The notes under the pieces were generated by a model, which did not search any database, had not been told where the DNA came from, and was given only the letters and a program-made list of their open reading frames with translations. Below, in pieces: positions 47,831 to 58,430 of a stretch of DNA of 64,000 bases. The stretch is from Yersinia vastinensis. Lineage in GTDB: Bacteria; Pseudomonadota; Gammaproteobacteria; Enterobacterales; Enterobacteriaceae. How positions within the stretch are numbered: position 1 is the stretch's first letter; every line of letters begins with the position of its first letter. Location: assembly GCF_902726565.1 (NCBI RefSeq), contig NZ_CACVAF010000001.1, forward strand, positions 1 to 64,000, in the 5' to 3' direction. Made by a program: the position numbers and the translations under genes.

Positions 47831-49024
47831 GTGTTCCAAAATGTTGATGCCTACGCAGGTGATCCGATCCTGTCACTGATGGAAAGTTTTAAAGCTGATA
47901 ACCGTGCTCACAAAGTAAACTTGAGTATTGGGCTTTATTACAATGAACAGGGTGAGATCCCATTGATGCAGGCAGTCAAAACTGCTGAAGCACAATTGAG
48001 CACTCAGCCACATGGGACGCCGGTTTATTTGCCGATGGAAGGTTTGCAATCTTATCGTAGTGCTATTCAGCAACTACTATTTGGTGCCGATCATCCGATG
48101 CTGACTCAGCAGCGAGTAGCGACGATTCAAACCGTCGGCGGTTCTGGTGCATTAAAAGTCGGCGCTGATTTCCTAAATCACTATTTCCCTGATTCACAGG
48201 TTTGGGTCAGTGATCCAACGTGGGAAAACCATGTCGCTATTTTCAGTGGCGCAGGTTTTAAAGTGAACACCTACCCCTATTTTGATAACGACAAACTGGG
48301 TGTGAAATTTGACCAAATGCTGGCAACTTTGCAGCAGTTACCGGCCAAAAGCATCGTATTATTACACCCTTGCTGCCATAACCCGACGGGTTCTGATCTG
48401 ACAAATGCACAGTGGGATCAGGTCATTCAGGTAGCGAAAGGTAGGGAGCTTATTCCGTTCTTGGATATCGCCTATCAGGGGTTTGGGGCAGGGTTGAACG
48501 AAGATGCTTATGCTATTCGAGCAATGGCGGCAGCGGAGTTGCCGTGCCTTATCAGTAACTCCTTCTCTAAAATCTTCTCCTTGTATAACGAGCGAGTCGG
48601 CGGTTTGTCCGTGGTCTGTGAAAGTGAAGACGCTGCGGGCCGTGTCTTGGGACAATTGAAAGCTACGGTGCGTCGTAACTATTCCAGCCCACCAAACTTT
48701 GGGGCGCAGGTCGTCGCGAAAGTCCTGCATGACAGCGAATTAAAAGCACAATGGCAGGCGGAAGTAGAGCAGATGCGTCTGCGTATTATTGAGATGCGCA
48801 GCACGTTAGTTCAGGCCTTAAAAGCATCGCTGCCCAATCGTAATTTTGACTACTTGCTGCAACAGCGTGGGATGTTCAGTTACACCGGTTTTAGCGCAGC
48901 GCAGGTAGACCGCTTGCGTGAAGAGTTTGGTGTGTATCTGATTGCCAGTGGCAGGATGTGCATGGCGGGCGTTAATCACAGTAACGTTCAGCGTGTCGCC
49001 GCGGCTTTTGCTGCAGTGCAGTAA
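47831..49024 (+). CDS. tyrB: Aromatic amino acid aminotransferase TyrB
   Basis: TyrB is a PLP enzyme that makes tyrosine and phenylalanine, and helps with leucine, from their keto acids using glutamate. It has 397 aa, the same as E. coli. The start is GTG behind AGGAG. The PLP lysine lies in [16 protein letters not shown], and the conserved Arg for the carboxylate in [10 protein letters not shown]. The aromatic-selective residues cannot be judged here, but alr-tyrB-yjbR-uvrA order supports tyrB over aspC. I found no clear TyrR box. Confidence 0.96.
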   Translation: MFQNVDAYAGDPILSLMESFKADNRAHKVNLSIGLYYNEQGEIPLMQAVKTAEAQLSTQPHGTPVYLPMEGLQSYRSAIQQLLFGADHPMLTQQRVATIQTVGGSGALKVGADFLNHYFPDSQVWVSDPTWENHVAIFSGAGFKVNTYPYFDNDKLGVKFDQMLATLQQLPAKSIVLLHPCCHNPTGSDLTNAQWDQVIQVAKGRELIPFLDIAYQGFGAGLNEDAYAIRAMAAAELPCLISNSFSKIFSLYNERVGGLSVVCESEDAAGRVLGQLKATVRRNYSSPPNFGAQVVAKVLHDSELKAQWQAEVEQMRLRIIEMRSTLVQALKASLPNRNFDYLLQQRGMFSYTGFSAAQVDRLREEFGVYLIASGRMCMAGVNHSNVQRVAAAFAAVQ

Positions 49025-49053
49025 CCTGATTTAAATTCAGGGTGAGTTATCTG

Positions 49054-49083
49054 AGGCGATAGACAATATCGCCTTTTTCTTTT
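49054..49083 (+). terminator. tyrB terminator
   Basis: AGGCGATA/TATCGCCT with a 5-nt loop is followed by a T-rich run. It ends tyrB. The rest of 49084-49329 contains a short minus-strand frame ending at 49197, discussed under rejected items, and otherwise nothing I recognise; aphA, present here in E. coli, is absent. Confidence 0.9.
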
Positions 49084-49329
49084 TTCTGCTGATTTTCCGC
49101 AAGTTACTCTTATATCCCACTTGTTTTTCCCTAAGCGGATGGCTGTAAATCGATTAGAGAATATACTAATTACTGTAGTAGATGCATGCCCAACGATCAT
49201 TCATCACTCACAGTAAATCTGTTGCCATAGGCGCAAGCTAGTTCTTCAGCATATTGCTGTTCTGATGGAATGAAAACTTTATGAGGCCCTTTCGCAAGAC
49301 GGCACCGGCCCATGACAGGAGATATCCCC

Positions 49330-49683
49330 ATGAATAATTCGGCATTACTGGAGTACTGCATGTCCAAACCCGGGGCAGAGCAGAGTGACCATGAAATGTG
49401 GCAGGCCAATCAAATTAAAGTCGCAGATGTGATGTTTGCTATGGTGGGTGAGACGGGGGGACGCCCCTCTATTTCATTGAAAACCAGCCCTGAATTGGCT
49501 GAAAGTCTACGCGAGCAACATCCGGAGATCGTGCCGAGTGAACACTTGAATAAAGCGCACTGGAACACGGTGTTTCTGGATGGCAAATTACCGAATTCAC
49601 AGTTCTATTCGTTAATTGACCGCTCTTATCAATTGGTATTACAGGGTTTACCCGATCAAATCCGGCAGGAACTGCACGCTTGA
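49330..49683 (+). CDS. yjbR: MmcQ/YjbR-family protein
   Basis: A 117-aa protein of the MmcQ/YjbR family, which has a CyaY-like double-wing DNA-binding fold; its role is not known. The conserved YCMSKPGAEQS start, the SLKTSPELAE core and SEHLNKAHWNTVFLDG near the end are intact. The ATG behind ACAGGAG is preferred to an upstream in-frame ATG at 49312. It sits before uvrA as in E. coli. Confidence 0.94.
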   Translation: MNNSALLEYCMSKPGAEQSDHEMWQANQIKVADVMFAMVGETGGRPSISLKTSPELAESLREQHPEIVPSEHLNKAHWNTVFLDGKLPNSQFYSLIDRSYQLVLQGLPDQIRQELHA

Positions 49684-49736
49684 TAGCCAGCATCAATAAG
49701 CTGGGAGGTGATGGACTCGCCCCCCAGCGCAGGATG

Positions 49737-52580
49737 TTATTGACTGTTTTTATGTTTCGTTAACAGTGGTTTTAGGAACCGAGCGGTATGCGATTCTGCG
49801 CACTGTGCGACAGTTTCAGGTGTACCGGAGACCAAAATCTCACCGCCACCACTGCCACCCTCTGGCCCCAAATCGACAATCCAGTCTGCTGTCTTAATCA
49901 CATCCAGATTATGCTCAATCACTACAATGGTATTGCCCTGATCCCGCAACTGATGCAACACCGCTAGCAACTGCTGAATATCTGCGAAGTGTAGACCGGT
50001 AGTCGGCTCATCCAGAATATATAATGTTTGGCCGGTACCACGTTTTGACAACTCGCGCGACAGTTTGACCCGTTGCGCCTCCCCACCTGACAAGGTGGTT
50101 GCCGACTGACCTAGACAGATATAGGACAAGCCGACATCCATCAGTGTTTGCAATTTGCGGGCTAATGCCGGGACAGCATCAAAGAACTCGCGTGCTTCCT
50201 CGATGGTCATCGCCAGCACTTCGTGAATACTTTTACCTTTATACTTAACTTCCAACGTCTCGCGGTTGTAGCGCTTTCCTTTACACTGATCGCAAGGAAC
50301 GTAAATATCAGGCAGGAAGTGCATTTCAACTTTGATAACCCCATCACCCTGACAAGCCTCGCAACGGCCGCCTTTCACGTTGAAGCTGAAGCGGCCCGGT
50401 GTATAACCTCGCGCGCGTGACTCCGGTACACCAGCGAATAGCTCGCGAATAGGGGTAAAGATGCCGGTATAGGTTGCAGGATTCGAACGGGGCGTTCGGC
50501 CAATAGGGCTTTGGTCAATATCGATCACTTTATCGAAATGTTCTAATCCCTGAATTTCGCGGTAAGGCGCTGGTTCAGTAATCGTCGCACCGTTAAGTTG
50601 GCGTTGAGCAATAGGGTATAAGGTGTCGTTAATCAGCGTTGATTTGCCTGAGCCGGAAACGCCGGTAATACAGGTGAACAACCCGACAGGCAGCGTCAGC
50701 GTGACGTCTTTTAGATTATTGCCACTGGCCCCCATCAGTTTTAACACTTTGCTCGGATCACCTGCGACACGTTGCGCCGGAATGGAGATTTCCCGCTTGC
50801 CGCTGAGGAACTGTCCGGTTAATGACTCTGGTGTCGCCATAATGTCATCGACAGTTCCTTCCGCGACGACTTCGCCACCATGCACACCAGCACCTGGGCC
50901 GATATCAATCACATGATCTGCGGCGCGGATAGCATCTTCATCATGCTCAACCACAATAACAGTATTGCCCAGATTACGTAGGTGAATCAGGGTCTCCAGC
51001 AAGCGCTCATTGTCACGCTGATGCAAGCCGATAGACGGTTCGTCGAGCACATACATGACGCCGACCAAACCGGCACCAATCTGGCTTGCCAGGCGGATAC
51101 GCTGTGCCTCGCCACCGGATAAGGTCTCCGCTGATCGGGACAGTGACAAATAATTCAGGCCGACGTTAACCAAAAACGTTAGCCGCTCCCCGATCTCTTT
51201 TAGAATCTTATCGGCAATTTGCGCTCGTTGGCCGGTCAATGTCAGATTCCGGAAAAATTCAAGAGCATCGCCGATGCTCATATCGGAGATTTTCGGTAAA
51301 GGGGTATCTTGTACAAAGACATAGCGGGCTTCTTTGCGCAGACGAGTACCTTCACAAGATGCACAGGAACGATTGCTGATAAATTTGGCTAACTCTTCGC
51401 GCACCGCACTGGATTCCGTCTCTTTATAACGGCGTTCCATATTGTGCAGCACCCCCTCAAATGGGTGGCGGCGAACGGTAGTATCACCGCGATCATTTAT
51501 ATATTTGAATTCAATAGTATCTTTGCCGGAACCGTACAGCACGGCTTTCTGTATGACGGGATCCAGTGAATTAAATGGTGCTTCAATATCAAACTTATAA
51601 TGATCCGCCAGTGAACGCAGCATCTGGAAATAGTAGAAATTGCGGCGATCCCAACCGCGAATAGCGCCCCCTGCCAGTGATAGCTCAGGATTTTGTAGCA
51701 CGCGTTCTGGGTCAAAGAATTGCTGCACGCCCAAACCGTCGCACGTCGGGCAAGCACCCGCCGGGTTGTTAAAGGAAAACAGGCGTGGCTCCAATTCACT
51801 CATGCTATAGCCGCAAATCGGGCAGGCAAAGTTGGCGGAGAATAGCAGCTCTTCGGCGTGCGGATCGTCCATATCGGCGACCACGGCAGTACCACCGGAT
51901 AGCTCCAGTGCGGTTTCAAATGATTCAGCCAAGCGCTGGGCGAGATCTTCGCGCACTTTAAAGCGATCGACGACCACTTCAATAGTGTGTTTCTTTTGTA
52001 ATTCTAATTTTGGAGGATCAGACAGATCGCAGACTTCGCCGTCGATCCGCGCTCTGATATAGCCTTGCATGGCTAGATTTTCTAGGGTTTTGGTATGTTC
52101 GCCTTTGCGATCTTTGACCACCGGCGCCAATAACATTAGGCGGCGACCCTCGGGCTGGCTTATTACATTATCGACCATTTGGCTGACCGTTTGGGCCGCC
52201 AGCGTCACACCGTGATCTGGGCAGCGCGGTTCGCCGACACGGGCGAAGAGTAAACGCAGATAATCATGGATTTCAGTGATGGTCCCCACGGTAGAGCGTG
52301 GGTTATGGGAAGTCGATTTTTGCTCGATAGAGATAGCCGGGGACAGACCTTCAATATGGTCAACATCCGGTTTTTCCATCAGTGATAGAAATTGGCGCGC
52401 ATAGGCGGAGAGAGACTCAACATAACGGCGTTGCCCCTCGGCATACAGGGTATCAAAAGCCAGTGAGGATTTGCCTGAACCCGATAGGCCGGTGACAACT
52501 ATCAGTTTGTCGCGTGGGATAATCAGGTTGATATTCTTAAGATTATGGGTGCGAGCGCCCCGAACTTCGATATTATCCAT
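49737..52580 (-). CDS. uvrA: Excinuclease ABC subunit A
   Basis: UvrA finds DNA lesions as a dimer and loads UvrB in nucleotide excision repair. It has 947 aa (E. coli 940). Two ABC modules carry Walker A motifs [16 protein letters not shown] near residue 31 and [16 protein letters not shown] near 640. ABC signatures read SGGEAQRI and SGGEAQRV. Zinc modules are CPICG...CPTC and CEAC...CDQC. It is divergent from ssb, with a LexA box between, so it is induced by DNA damage. Confidence 0.98.
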   Translation of the reverse strand: MDNIEVRGARTHNLKNINLIIPRDKLIVVTGLSGSGKSSLAFDTLYAEGQRRYVESLSAYARQFLSLMEKPDVDHIEGLSPAISIEQKSTSHNPRSTVGTITEIHDYLRLLFARVGEPRCPDHGVTLAAQTVSQMVDNVISQPEGRRLMLLAPVVKDRKGEHTKTLENLAMQGYIRARIDGEVCDLSDPPKLELQKKHTIEVVVDRFKVREDLAQRLAESFETALELSGGTAVVADMDDPHAEELLFSANFACPICGYSMSELEPRLFSFNNPAGACPTCDGLGVQQFFDPERVLQNPELSLAGGAIRGWDRRNFYYFQMLRSLADHYKFDIEAPFNSLDPVIQKAVLYGSGKDTIEFKYINDRGDTTVRRHPFEGVLHNMERRYKETESSAVREELAKFISNRSCASCEGTRLRKEARYVFVQDTPLPKISDMSIGDALEFFRNLTLTGQRAQIADKILKEIGERLTFLVNVGLNYLSLSRSAETLSGGEAQRIRLASQIGAGLVGVMYVLDEPSIGLHQRDNERLLETLIHLRNLGNTVIVVEHDEDAIRAADHVIDIGPGAGVHGGEVVAEGTVDDIMATPESLTGQFLSGKREISIPAQRVAGDPSKVLKLMGASGNNLKDVTLTLPVGLFTCITGVSGSGKSTLINDTLYPIAQRQLNGATITEPAPYREIQGLEHFDKVIDIDQSPIGRTPRSNPATYTGIFTPIRELFAGVPESRARGYTPGRFSFNVKGGRCEACQGDGVIKVEMHFLPDIYVPCDQCKGKRYNRETLEVKYKGKSIHEVLAMTIEEAREFFDAVPALARKLQTLMDVGLSYICLGQSATTLSGGEAQRVKLSRELSKRGTGQTLYILDEPTTGLHFADIQQLLAVLHQLRDQGNTIVVIEHNLDVIKTADWIVDLGPEGGSGGGEILVSGTPETVAQCAESHTARFLKPLLTKHKNSQ

Positions 52581-52746
52581 TCAAACACTTCCCGGATTAA
52601 AACTGAGCCTCTCACCGTGTCTTTTTTAGGTTTTATCTGTGTGTTGCCGTGCCAGTTTGCCATGAAAACAAACCTAATTTGTGCACTTTGTAACACCGAA
52701 AAAGGACACAGCCAGTACGAAACGAATAATTATGACACAAAAAAAC

Positions 52747-52762
52747 CTGAATGGATATCCAG
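52747..52762 (-). promoter_or_regulatory. LexA box of uvrA/ssb
   Basis: CTGAATGGATATCCAG keeps CTG-N10-CAG and matches 12 of 16 positions of the SOS consensus. It lies in the 322-nt space between divergent uvrA and ssb, like the E. coli uvrA operator. The remainder of 52581-52902 holds the promoters; AGGAGA precedes the ssb start. I see no gene in it. Confidence 0.8.
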
Positions 52763-52902
52763 TATCTGAGTGCAATTAAAGCAGACGCCACGATAAATCT
52801 GTAATGCATTTCGCACTTATGATCTGTTGTGCCGTTTGGCTGTTAGCGTGTTAAACTGACTCGTTTATACTGTACAAAATTTACTTCATCAGGAGAGTTC
52901 AC

Positions 52903-53448
52903 ATGGCCAGCAGAGGCGTAAACAAAGTGATTTTGGTCGGGAATTTGGGCCAAGACCCGGAAGTCCGCTACATGCCTAACGGCGGCGCTGTTGCCAACAT
53001 CACCCTGGCCACTTCCGAAAGCTGGCGTGATAAAGCAACCGGCGAGCAGAAAGAAAAGACGGAATGGCACCGTGTGGTGCTATTTGGCAAACTGGCCGAA
53101 GTGGCGGGTGAATATCTGCGTAAAGGCTCTCAGGTCTATATTGAAGGCGCATTGCAAACCCGCAAATGGCAAGATCAAAGCGGTCAAGAGCGTTACACCA
53201 CTGAAGTGGTTGTTAACGTAGGCGGCACCATGCAAATGCTGGGTGGCCGTCAGGGCGGCGGTGCTCCAGCAGGTGGTGCGCAACAAGATGGTGGCGCGCA
53301 AGGTGGTTGGGGTCAGCCTCAGCAACCGCAAGGCGGCAACCAGTTCAGCGGCGGCCAGACTTCACGTCCTGCGCAAGCAGCCCCTGCAGCACAGCCACAA
53401 GGCGGCAATGAGCCACCAATGGATTTTGACGACGATATTCCGTTCTGA
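52903..53448 (+). CDS. ssb: Single-stranded DNA-binding protein
   Basis: SSB is a tetramer that covers single-stranded DNA and recruits repair and replication proteins. It has 181 aa (E. coli 178). The OB fold is at 1-112 ([20 protein letters not shown]). A Gly/Gln/Pro-rich linker follows at about 113-170. The acidic tail DFDDDIPF is intact. It is the last backbone gene; the foreign island begins right after its terminator. Confidence 0.98.
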   Translation: MASRGVNKVILVGNLGQDPEVRYMPNGGAVANITLATSESWRDKATGEQKEKTEWHRVVLFGKLAEVAGEYLRKGSQVYIEGALQTRKWQDQSGQERYTTEVVVNVGGTMQMLGGRQGGGAPAGGAQQDGGAQGGWGQPQQPQGGNQFSGGQTSRPAQAAPAAQPQGGNEPPMDFDDDIPF

Positions 53449-53487
53449 GATTGACCTTAGAACAAAATGTAAAGATTTTATACGCAG

Positions 53488-53514
53488 ACCCCTGTTAATA
53501 CAGGGGTTTTTTAT
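53488..53514 (+). terminator. ssb terminator
   Basis: ACCCCTG/CAGGGGT with a 6-nt loop is followed by a T-run. It is the last recognisable backbone element before the island. Confidence 0.9.
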
Positions 53515-53607
53515 TTCTAGCACCGAGGAAAAGTGTCTTGTATTAATTGGTGATTTTTCACATATAGTGTACCTTGTAATTGTGTAATGTTTATGAGGTG
53601 TGGGTGC

Positions 53608-54855
53608 ATGGAAAAGAACTACAGAGTTACAACATTTGTCATGGATAGTGGCGAGCGCTATTGCATGGTAGTGGATCGTGCTTCTGGCCTTCCCATGTAT
53701 TACCCAACTTTGTTTTTAACAACCCAAATCCGCAATAAAGGCAATGCCTTCTCAACGACGCTAGCTGCTGCTAACAACCTAGTCTTGTTGTTACGCTTTC
53801 TAGAGAGTCGTGACATTAACCTTGAACAGCGGTTTTTGACCAAGGATTTCTTCAAGCCACATGAGCTGGACGATCTGCGAGATTTTGCTCAGCGCAAGCA
53901 AGGCAGGATGCCATCAAAAGCGCTCTCCAACCCTTGGCTGGATGATGAGTTGACCAATATCGTGGATAACGGAACACAACACTCCCGCTTAACAACGTTT
54001 GCCAACTATTTACGCTGGTATGCGATGCATATCTTAAAAATGCCTGAGCTGGACGTTGTTGAACAGATCAATGCAATGGCGGAGCAGATAAAGACGCGCC
54101 GACCGTCTAAACAGGGCAGAAACGGTGATTTGCAAGATAAGTCATTGAGTGATGTTCAATTGGATGCGTTATTTGAACTCATGCAGCCTGGATCAGCGTC
54201 AAACCCTTTTTCAATAGATGTCCAGCGTCGTAATCGGCTGATGATCTTGCTTCTGTTTTATCTTGGTATTCGAGGTGGCGAATTGTTAAACATCAGAATA
54301 CAGGATATCGACTTTAGCACTAACAGGATCCATATCGTGAGGCGAGCAGATGAACGAGCTGACTCGAGAACTAATGAGCCTAATGCTAAAACTCGAGAGC
54401 GGCTATTACCGTTGGCTGAGTCCTTAGTTCAAGAACTGCATGGTTATATCACCCAAGATCGTCGTAATGTCCGAAATGCGAAGAAAAATGACTACCTGTT
54501 TGTGACTTACAAGCGTGGGCCAACTGTGGGAAACCCTATCTCCAAGGCGGGGTATCATAAAATATTTTCCGTGGTCAGAGCCGTCTCGCCGCAATTGTAT
54601 GCTGCATCAGGACACTCGCTCCGTCACACTTGGAATCGCAAGTTTTCAGAGCGAATGGATGCCATGGATGAGCAAGTCAGCGAGGAACGCCAAGAGCAAG
54701 TCCGCTCGTACTTAATGGGCTGGAGGGAGGGTTCAGGAACCGCAGCGACTTACAACAAGCGTTTCATTCAGCAAAAAGGGTTTGAGGCCGCTTTGGCATT
54801 ACAAAAAGCTAACGGTACTCGCTTGCCTGAGGACTTGAAGAATGATGACGAATAA
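53608..54855 (+). CDS. Tyrosine recombinase 1 (TnpA-like)
   Basis: A phage-integrase-fold site-specific recombinase of 415 aa. The catalytic domain is at about 185-395 with Arg222 (YLGIRGGELLN), box II HSLRH with His336 and Arg339, and nucleophile Tyr382 (AATYNKRF). The N-terminal part is a SAM-like core-binding domain. The ATG at 53608 is chosen because GAGG stands before it; an ATG at 53587 has no ribosome site. It is the first of four overlapping genes: its stop overlaps the start of recombinase 2 by 14 nt. The set resembles Tn554-type tnpA-tnpB-tnpC. Confidence 0.88.
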   Translation: MEKNYRVTTFVMDSGERYCMVVDRASGLPMYYPTLFLTTQIRNKGNAFSTTLAAANNLVLLLRFLESRDINLEQRFLTKDFFKPHELDDLRDFAQRKQGRMPSKALSNPWLDDELTNIVDNGTQHSRLTTFANYLRWYAMHILKMPELDVVEQINAMAEQIKTRRPSKQGRNGDLQDKSLSDVQLDALFELMQPGSASNPFSIDVQRRNRLMILLLFYLGIRGGELLNIRIQDIDFSTNRIHIVRRADERADSRTNEPNAKTRERLLPLAESLVQELHGYITQDRRNVRNAKKNDYLFVTYKRGPTVGNPISKAGYHKIFSVVRAVSPQLYAASGHSLRHTWNRKFSERMDAMDEQVSEERQEQVRSYLMGWREGSGTAATYNKRFIQQKGFEAALALQKANGTRLPEDLKNDDE

Positions 54856-56404
54856 CATCTTACCAGCATTAGTTCCCGAGCGAATCCCAGCAAGGGCGAA
54901 CGGATACTATTTTATGCTGCATGATCAAAAATGGCGGTTAGATAAAAACACCACTATTCCGGTTGGATTGCTACATGGGCTTCTGGAATCAGAGTCTCTG
55001 AAGGGGGCTCTTTATACACTGTCATTCTATGCAAGGAACATGTCTGCTGGTCACACGCATAGTATTTTCTGGTGTTTCTTAGCAATGGTTCGAGCAACTA
55101 AAGCTACTTGCATCGACGATATCATGTTGATTGGCTACAGGTCTTCTTTGGATGCGGCTCATGAATATCGGTTAGGTGTTGTTAGCACCTTCCTGCGACA
55201 GTGGCACAGGCTGGGCTATCCCGGTGTTAGCAATAACGTGGCGTGTTTGCTGGAGGGATGGAGGTTAAAGGGGGGGCGTAAGGGGGATGCGGTTAAGCGC
55301 ATGGATCCTCAAGATGGGCCTCTGACGGATAATGAGCTGACAGCGTTCAACGAGGGAGCTGTTCGGGCCTATGAAAAGAGCTTAATTACCATAGCTGAGT
55401 TGGCCATGGCTCTTGGTACCAGTCATACGGGGCGTCGCTCCATCCAGATCTCACAGCTTCGTGTGGTCGATGTCCTCTGTGGTAAAAATGAAAGGGGAGA
55501 GCCCTTCTATATGTTGAATGTGCCCCGAGCCAAGCAGCGCAGTGGCTCTTTCCGAACAAAATTCAAGCCCTACGCGATGACACAGGATCTATGGGCAATC
55601 CTGAGCGCTCAGGCAAGGAATGCGGTTACTCTGGTTGAGAATAGTCTAGGGTTTGAATTGCCGGAGGCTGATCGGCAGCAGATCCCTCTGTTTCCTGATC
55701 TTGATGTGCTAGCTGCCGTCCAATCCCCTTATGAATTTCGCCAACTTCTTGCTACCGACAAACTTCATATCGCCTCTTCAGAGATCACTGTTACGCTCCA
55801 GTTCATCGTCGCAGCATCTGATATCCGCTCGGAACGTACTGGTGATCTATTGCATATCAGTTCTCGCCGCTTTCGTTATACCACGGGTACTCGGGCTGCA
55901 CGCGAAGGGTTTGGCGAGTTGGTAATAGCGGAACTGCTTGACCATTCGGACACCCAAAACGCAGGTGTTTATATCAAGAATATCCCCGAACATGTGAAAA
56001 AGCTGGATGAGGCGGTTGGATTTCAATTGGCGCCATACGCTCAAGCATTTGTCGGGGTGCTTGTAGATTCAGAGAGGGATGCGCATCGAGGTGACGACCC
56101 TACCAGCCGTATTCGGACCGAAATGGGCCAGGGTGTTGGCACTTGTGGCGAGTATGGCTTTTGTGGTGCCAATGTTCCTATTCCTTGTTATACCTGCATG
56201 CACTTCCAGCCTTGGTTGAATGGCCCACATGAAGATGTCTATCAGGGCCTGCTTAATGAGCGTGAACGGCTGAAAGAGATAACTGGTGATATCCAGATTG
56301 CTGCTGTACTCGATCGTAGCATCATCGCGGTGGCAGACGTGCTCATGCGTTGTGCATCACGTTGTGAAGAGCTTAGCCAACAGAGATTAATTACCAATGG
56401 CTGA
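54842..56404 (+). CDS. Tyrosine recombinase 2
   Basis: A 520-aa member of the phage-integrase superfamily. The first Arg is at 198/199 (HTGRRSIQIS) and the nucleophile is probably Tyr377 (AGVYIKN). Box II reads RRFRYT at about 342-347, so an Arg stands where most relatives have His. After the catalytic domain comes a Cys-rich tail (GTCGEYGFCG...CYTC at about 435-455), also seen in recombinase 3, that may bind zinc. Both ends overlap the neighbouring genes, so translation is probably coupled. Confidence 0.82.
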   Translation: MMTNNILPALVPERIPARANGYYFMLHDQKWRLDKNTTIPVGLLHGLLESESLKGALYTLSFYARNMSAGHTHSIFWCFLAMVRATKATCIDDIMLIGYRSSLDAAHEYRLGVVSTFLRQWHRLGYPGVSNNVACLLEGWRLKGGRKGDAVKRMDPQDGPLTDNELTAFNEGAVRAYEKSLITIAELAMALGTSHTGRRSIQISQLRVVDVLCGKNERGEPFYMLNVPRAKQRSGSFRTKFKPYAMTQDLWAILSAQARNAVTLVENSLGFELPEADRQQIPLFPDLDVLAAVQSPYEFRQLLATDKLHIASSEITVTLQFIVAASDIRSERTGDLLHISSRRFRYTTGTRAAREGFGELVIAELLDHSDTQNAGVYIKNIPEHVKKLDEAVGFQLAPYAQAFVGVLVDSERDAHRGDDPTSRIRTEMGQGVGTCGEYGFCGANVPIPCYTCMHFQPWLNGPHEDVYQGLLNERERLKEITGDIQIAAVLDRSIIAVADVLMRCASRCEELSQQRLITNG

Positions 56405-58430
56405 GATTTTCAAGTTCAAGTCAAAGTCTATGCTGACAGCCGCCGAAAACCTTGGAGCATTCATAGCCAAGTGCCGAGATCAACTGACTGTATTCGGAAC
56501 TGAACTCAATTGGGATGATCCGGTGTGGCCAAACATAACTGTGTTTGCCAAGTTGGGCGTTACTACTCGCAAACCAAAACCCCAAGAGGTGCAAGCTCCA
56601 GAGTTCATCGGTTTCGCTAAAGCTTATTTCCGTTACCAGCAGGGGCATCGTCCCACGGGGACAAAGAATGAAAGTAAGGCCCTCCGAGCGGTTGAGGCGT
56701 CTTTGCTTCAAGTAAACGGAAACGCAAATATTGATGGCCTGTCAATTACTGTGCTTGATGAAGCAGCTGAATTGGCAAGGCAGCACTACTCAGATAGCTC
56801 AGCATATCATTGCGGCCGAGAGATTGAGCGGCTGGCTAAGTTTGTAGTTGAAAACCAGCTTGTATCAAACGCTGTACAAGATTGGGTTAATCCAATTAAG
56901 CGTGCTGAGGACAAGAACAAAACAGGCAGGGAGGCGAAGAAAAATAGGGAAGAGAAACTTCCAAGTGATATTGCCCTCAATGCGTTGGCAGAAATTTTTG
57001 CCAACGACCCAATTCATGAACGAGATATATTTACAACATCGGTATTTGCCATGTTGATGTCAGCGCCGTCACGCATTAGTGAGATGTTCGCTCTACCTGT
57101 GGATTGCGAGGTATTTGAAACTGATCGTGAAGGTATAGAGCGCTATGGTTGGCGTTTTTTTGCGGGGAAAGGCTATGAGGGTGATATCAAATGGATACCC
57201 ACCGTCATGGTCAGCATCGCTAAAACAGCCGTAGCTCGAGTTAGTGTGCTCTCTGAAAATGCTCGACAACTGGCCAAGTGGATTGAGAAACACCCGGATA
57301 AATTTTACCGCCATGCTAACTGCCCTGATGTTGCTGATGATGTGCCGTTGACGATGGAGCAGACCTGCATGGCGCTCGGCTTTGCACATAACACCCCAAA
57401 GACGTGCAGGTCGTGTCTTAATAGTAGAGGTTTAGCCTCAGAAGATGGTGTGCATACGCTAAATAGCCTGTGGCAGCATACTATGGCGCGTTTGCCCGAT
57501 GACTTTCCGTGGTTTGATAAAGACAAAGGGATTAAGTACAACGATGCCTTGTTTGCACTGAATGCAAATCAGCTCCACGGGAACCGAGGATGTATACCGG
57601 TTGAATTGCATAAGCCAACCAATAATTTCTTCAACAATGATTTGTCACCTCGTGAAACACTGGAAGGAAAACACAGCAGTATCTTTGATCGTCATGGTTA
57701 CCGCGCAGAAAACGGAGAACGGGTCAAATTGACCTCGCATCAGGCTCGGCATCTGCTCAACACCATTGCCCAGCACGGCGGCCTGTCAAACCTGGAAATT
57801 GCTAAGTGGTCGGGGCGGGCAGATGTGAAACAGAATCGAACTTACAACCACATGACCGAATACGAGCTGGTTGGTATGGCTGAACGCCTCGATCCCACAA
57901 AAGCGCTATTTGGGCCTGTTGGCGAGGTGGCAAAGCATCTGCCCGTGACTATGCAGGAGTTCAATACCTTAGAACATGCTGCAGTCCATGTGACGGAGTA
58001 TGGCTACTGTGTGCATGATTACACCATGAGTCCTTGTGAGAAGTTCCGAGATTGCGTCAATTGTACCGAACAGGTTTGCATCAAAGGCGATGATACTGAA
58101 AAGTTGGATCGCATTAAGAAACGTCTGGAGAAGTCGGAGCGACTGTGTTTGCTTGCTGACGCAGCGGTGGAAAGCGGCGAGATAGGAACTGATCGCTGGT
58201 ATCAGTACCACAAGAAAACTGTTACCCGGCTTCGTGAGCTAGTGGCTATTTTAGAGAATCCAGAGATTGAAAATGGTGACCAGATTAAGCTCCGGGGCAA
58301 TGATTTCAGCCAGCTTCGCCGTGTTGTCGCAAAGAAGTCTATTGAGGCCATTGAGCAAAAAGGCAAAGAAAGTGAAGAAGCTGTGATGTTAGATGATTTG
58401 ACAACTTTATTAGGGGGTGGCCTTGGCTAA
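56397..58430 (+). CDS. Tyrosine recombinase 3 (TnpB-like)
   Basis: A 677-aa recombinase, about the size of Tn554 TnpB (around 630). Catalytic residues: Arg226 (APSRISEMF), box II HQARH with His448 and Arg451, and Tyr483 (NRTYNHM). A Cys-rich C-terminal part (YGYCVHDYTMSPCEKFRDC, CTEQVC, about 540-565) is followed by a long helical tail. It overlaps recombinase 2 by 8 nt and the next small gene by 14 nt. Confidence 0.85.
   Translation: MAEIFKFKSKSMLTAAENLGAFIAKCRDQLTVFGTELNWDDPVWPNITVFAKLGVTTRKPKPQEVQAPEFIGFAKAYFRYQQGHRPTGTKNESKALRAVEASLLQVNGNANIDGLSITVLDEAAELARQHYSDSSAYHCGREIERLAKFVVENQLVSNAVQDWVNPIKRAEDKNKTGREAKKNREEKLPSDIALNALAEIFANDPIHERDIFTTSVFAMLMSAPSRISEMFALPVDCEVFETDREGIERYGWRFFAGKGYEGDIKWIPTVMVSIAKTAVARVSVLSENARQLAKWIEKHPDKFYRHANCPDVADDVPLTMEQTCMALGFAHNTPKTCRSCLNSRGLASEDGVHTLNSLWQHTMARLPDDFPWFDKDKGIKYNDALFALNANQLHGNRGCIPVELHKPTNNFFNNDLSPRETLEGKHSSIFDRHGYRAENGERVKLTSHQARHLLNTIAQHGGLSNLEIAKWSGRADVKQNRTYNHMTEYELVGMAERLDPTKALFGPVGEVAKHLPVTMQEFNTLEHAAVHVTEYGYCVHDYTMSPCEKFRDCVNCTEQVCIKGDDTEKLDRIKKRLEKSERLCLLADAAVESGEIGTDRWYQYHKKTVTRLRELVAILENPEIENGDQIKLRGNDFSQLRRVVAKKSIEAIEQKGKESEEAVMLDDLTTLLGGGLG

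Noticed and set aside
49197-49409. Minus-strand frame of 70 codons ending AEELACAYGNRFTVSDE before yjbR
   Set aside because: The last 38 codons look somewhat protein-like, but the ribosome site is weak, the first half overlaps yjbR antisense, and no family was recognised; too uncertain to list as a gene.
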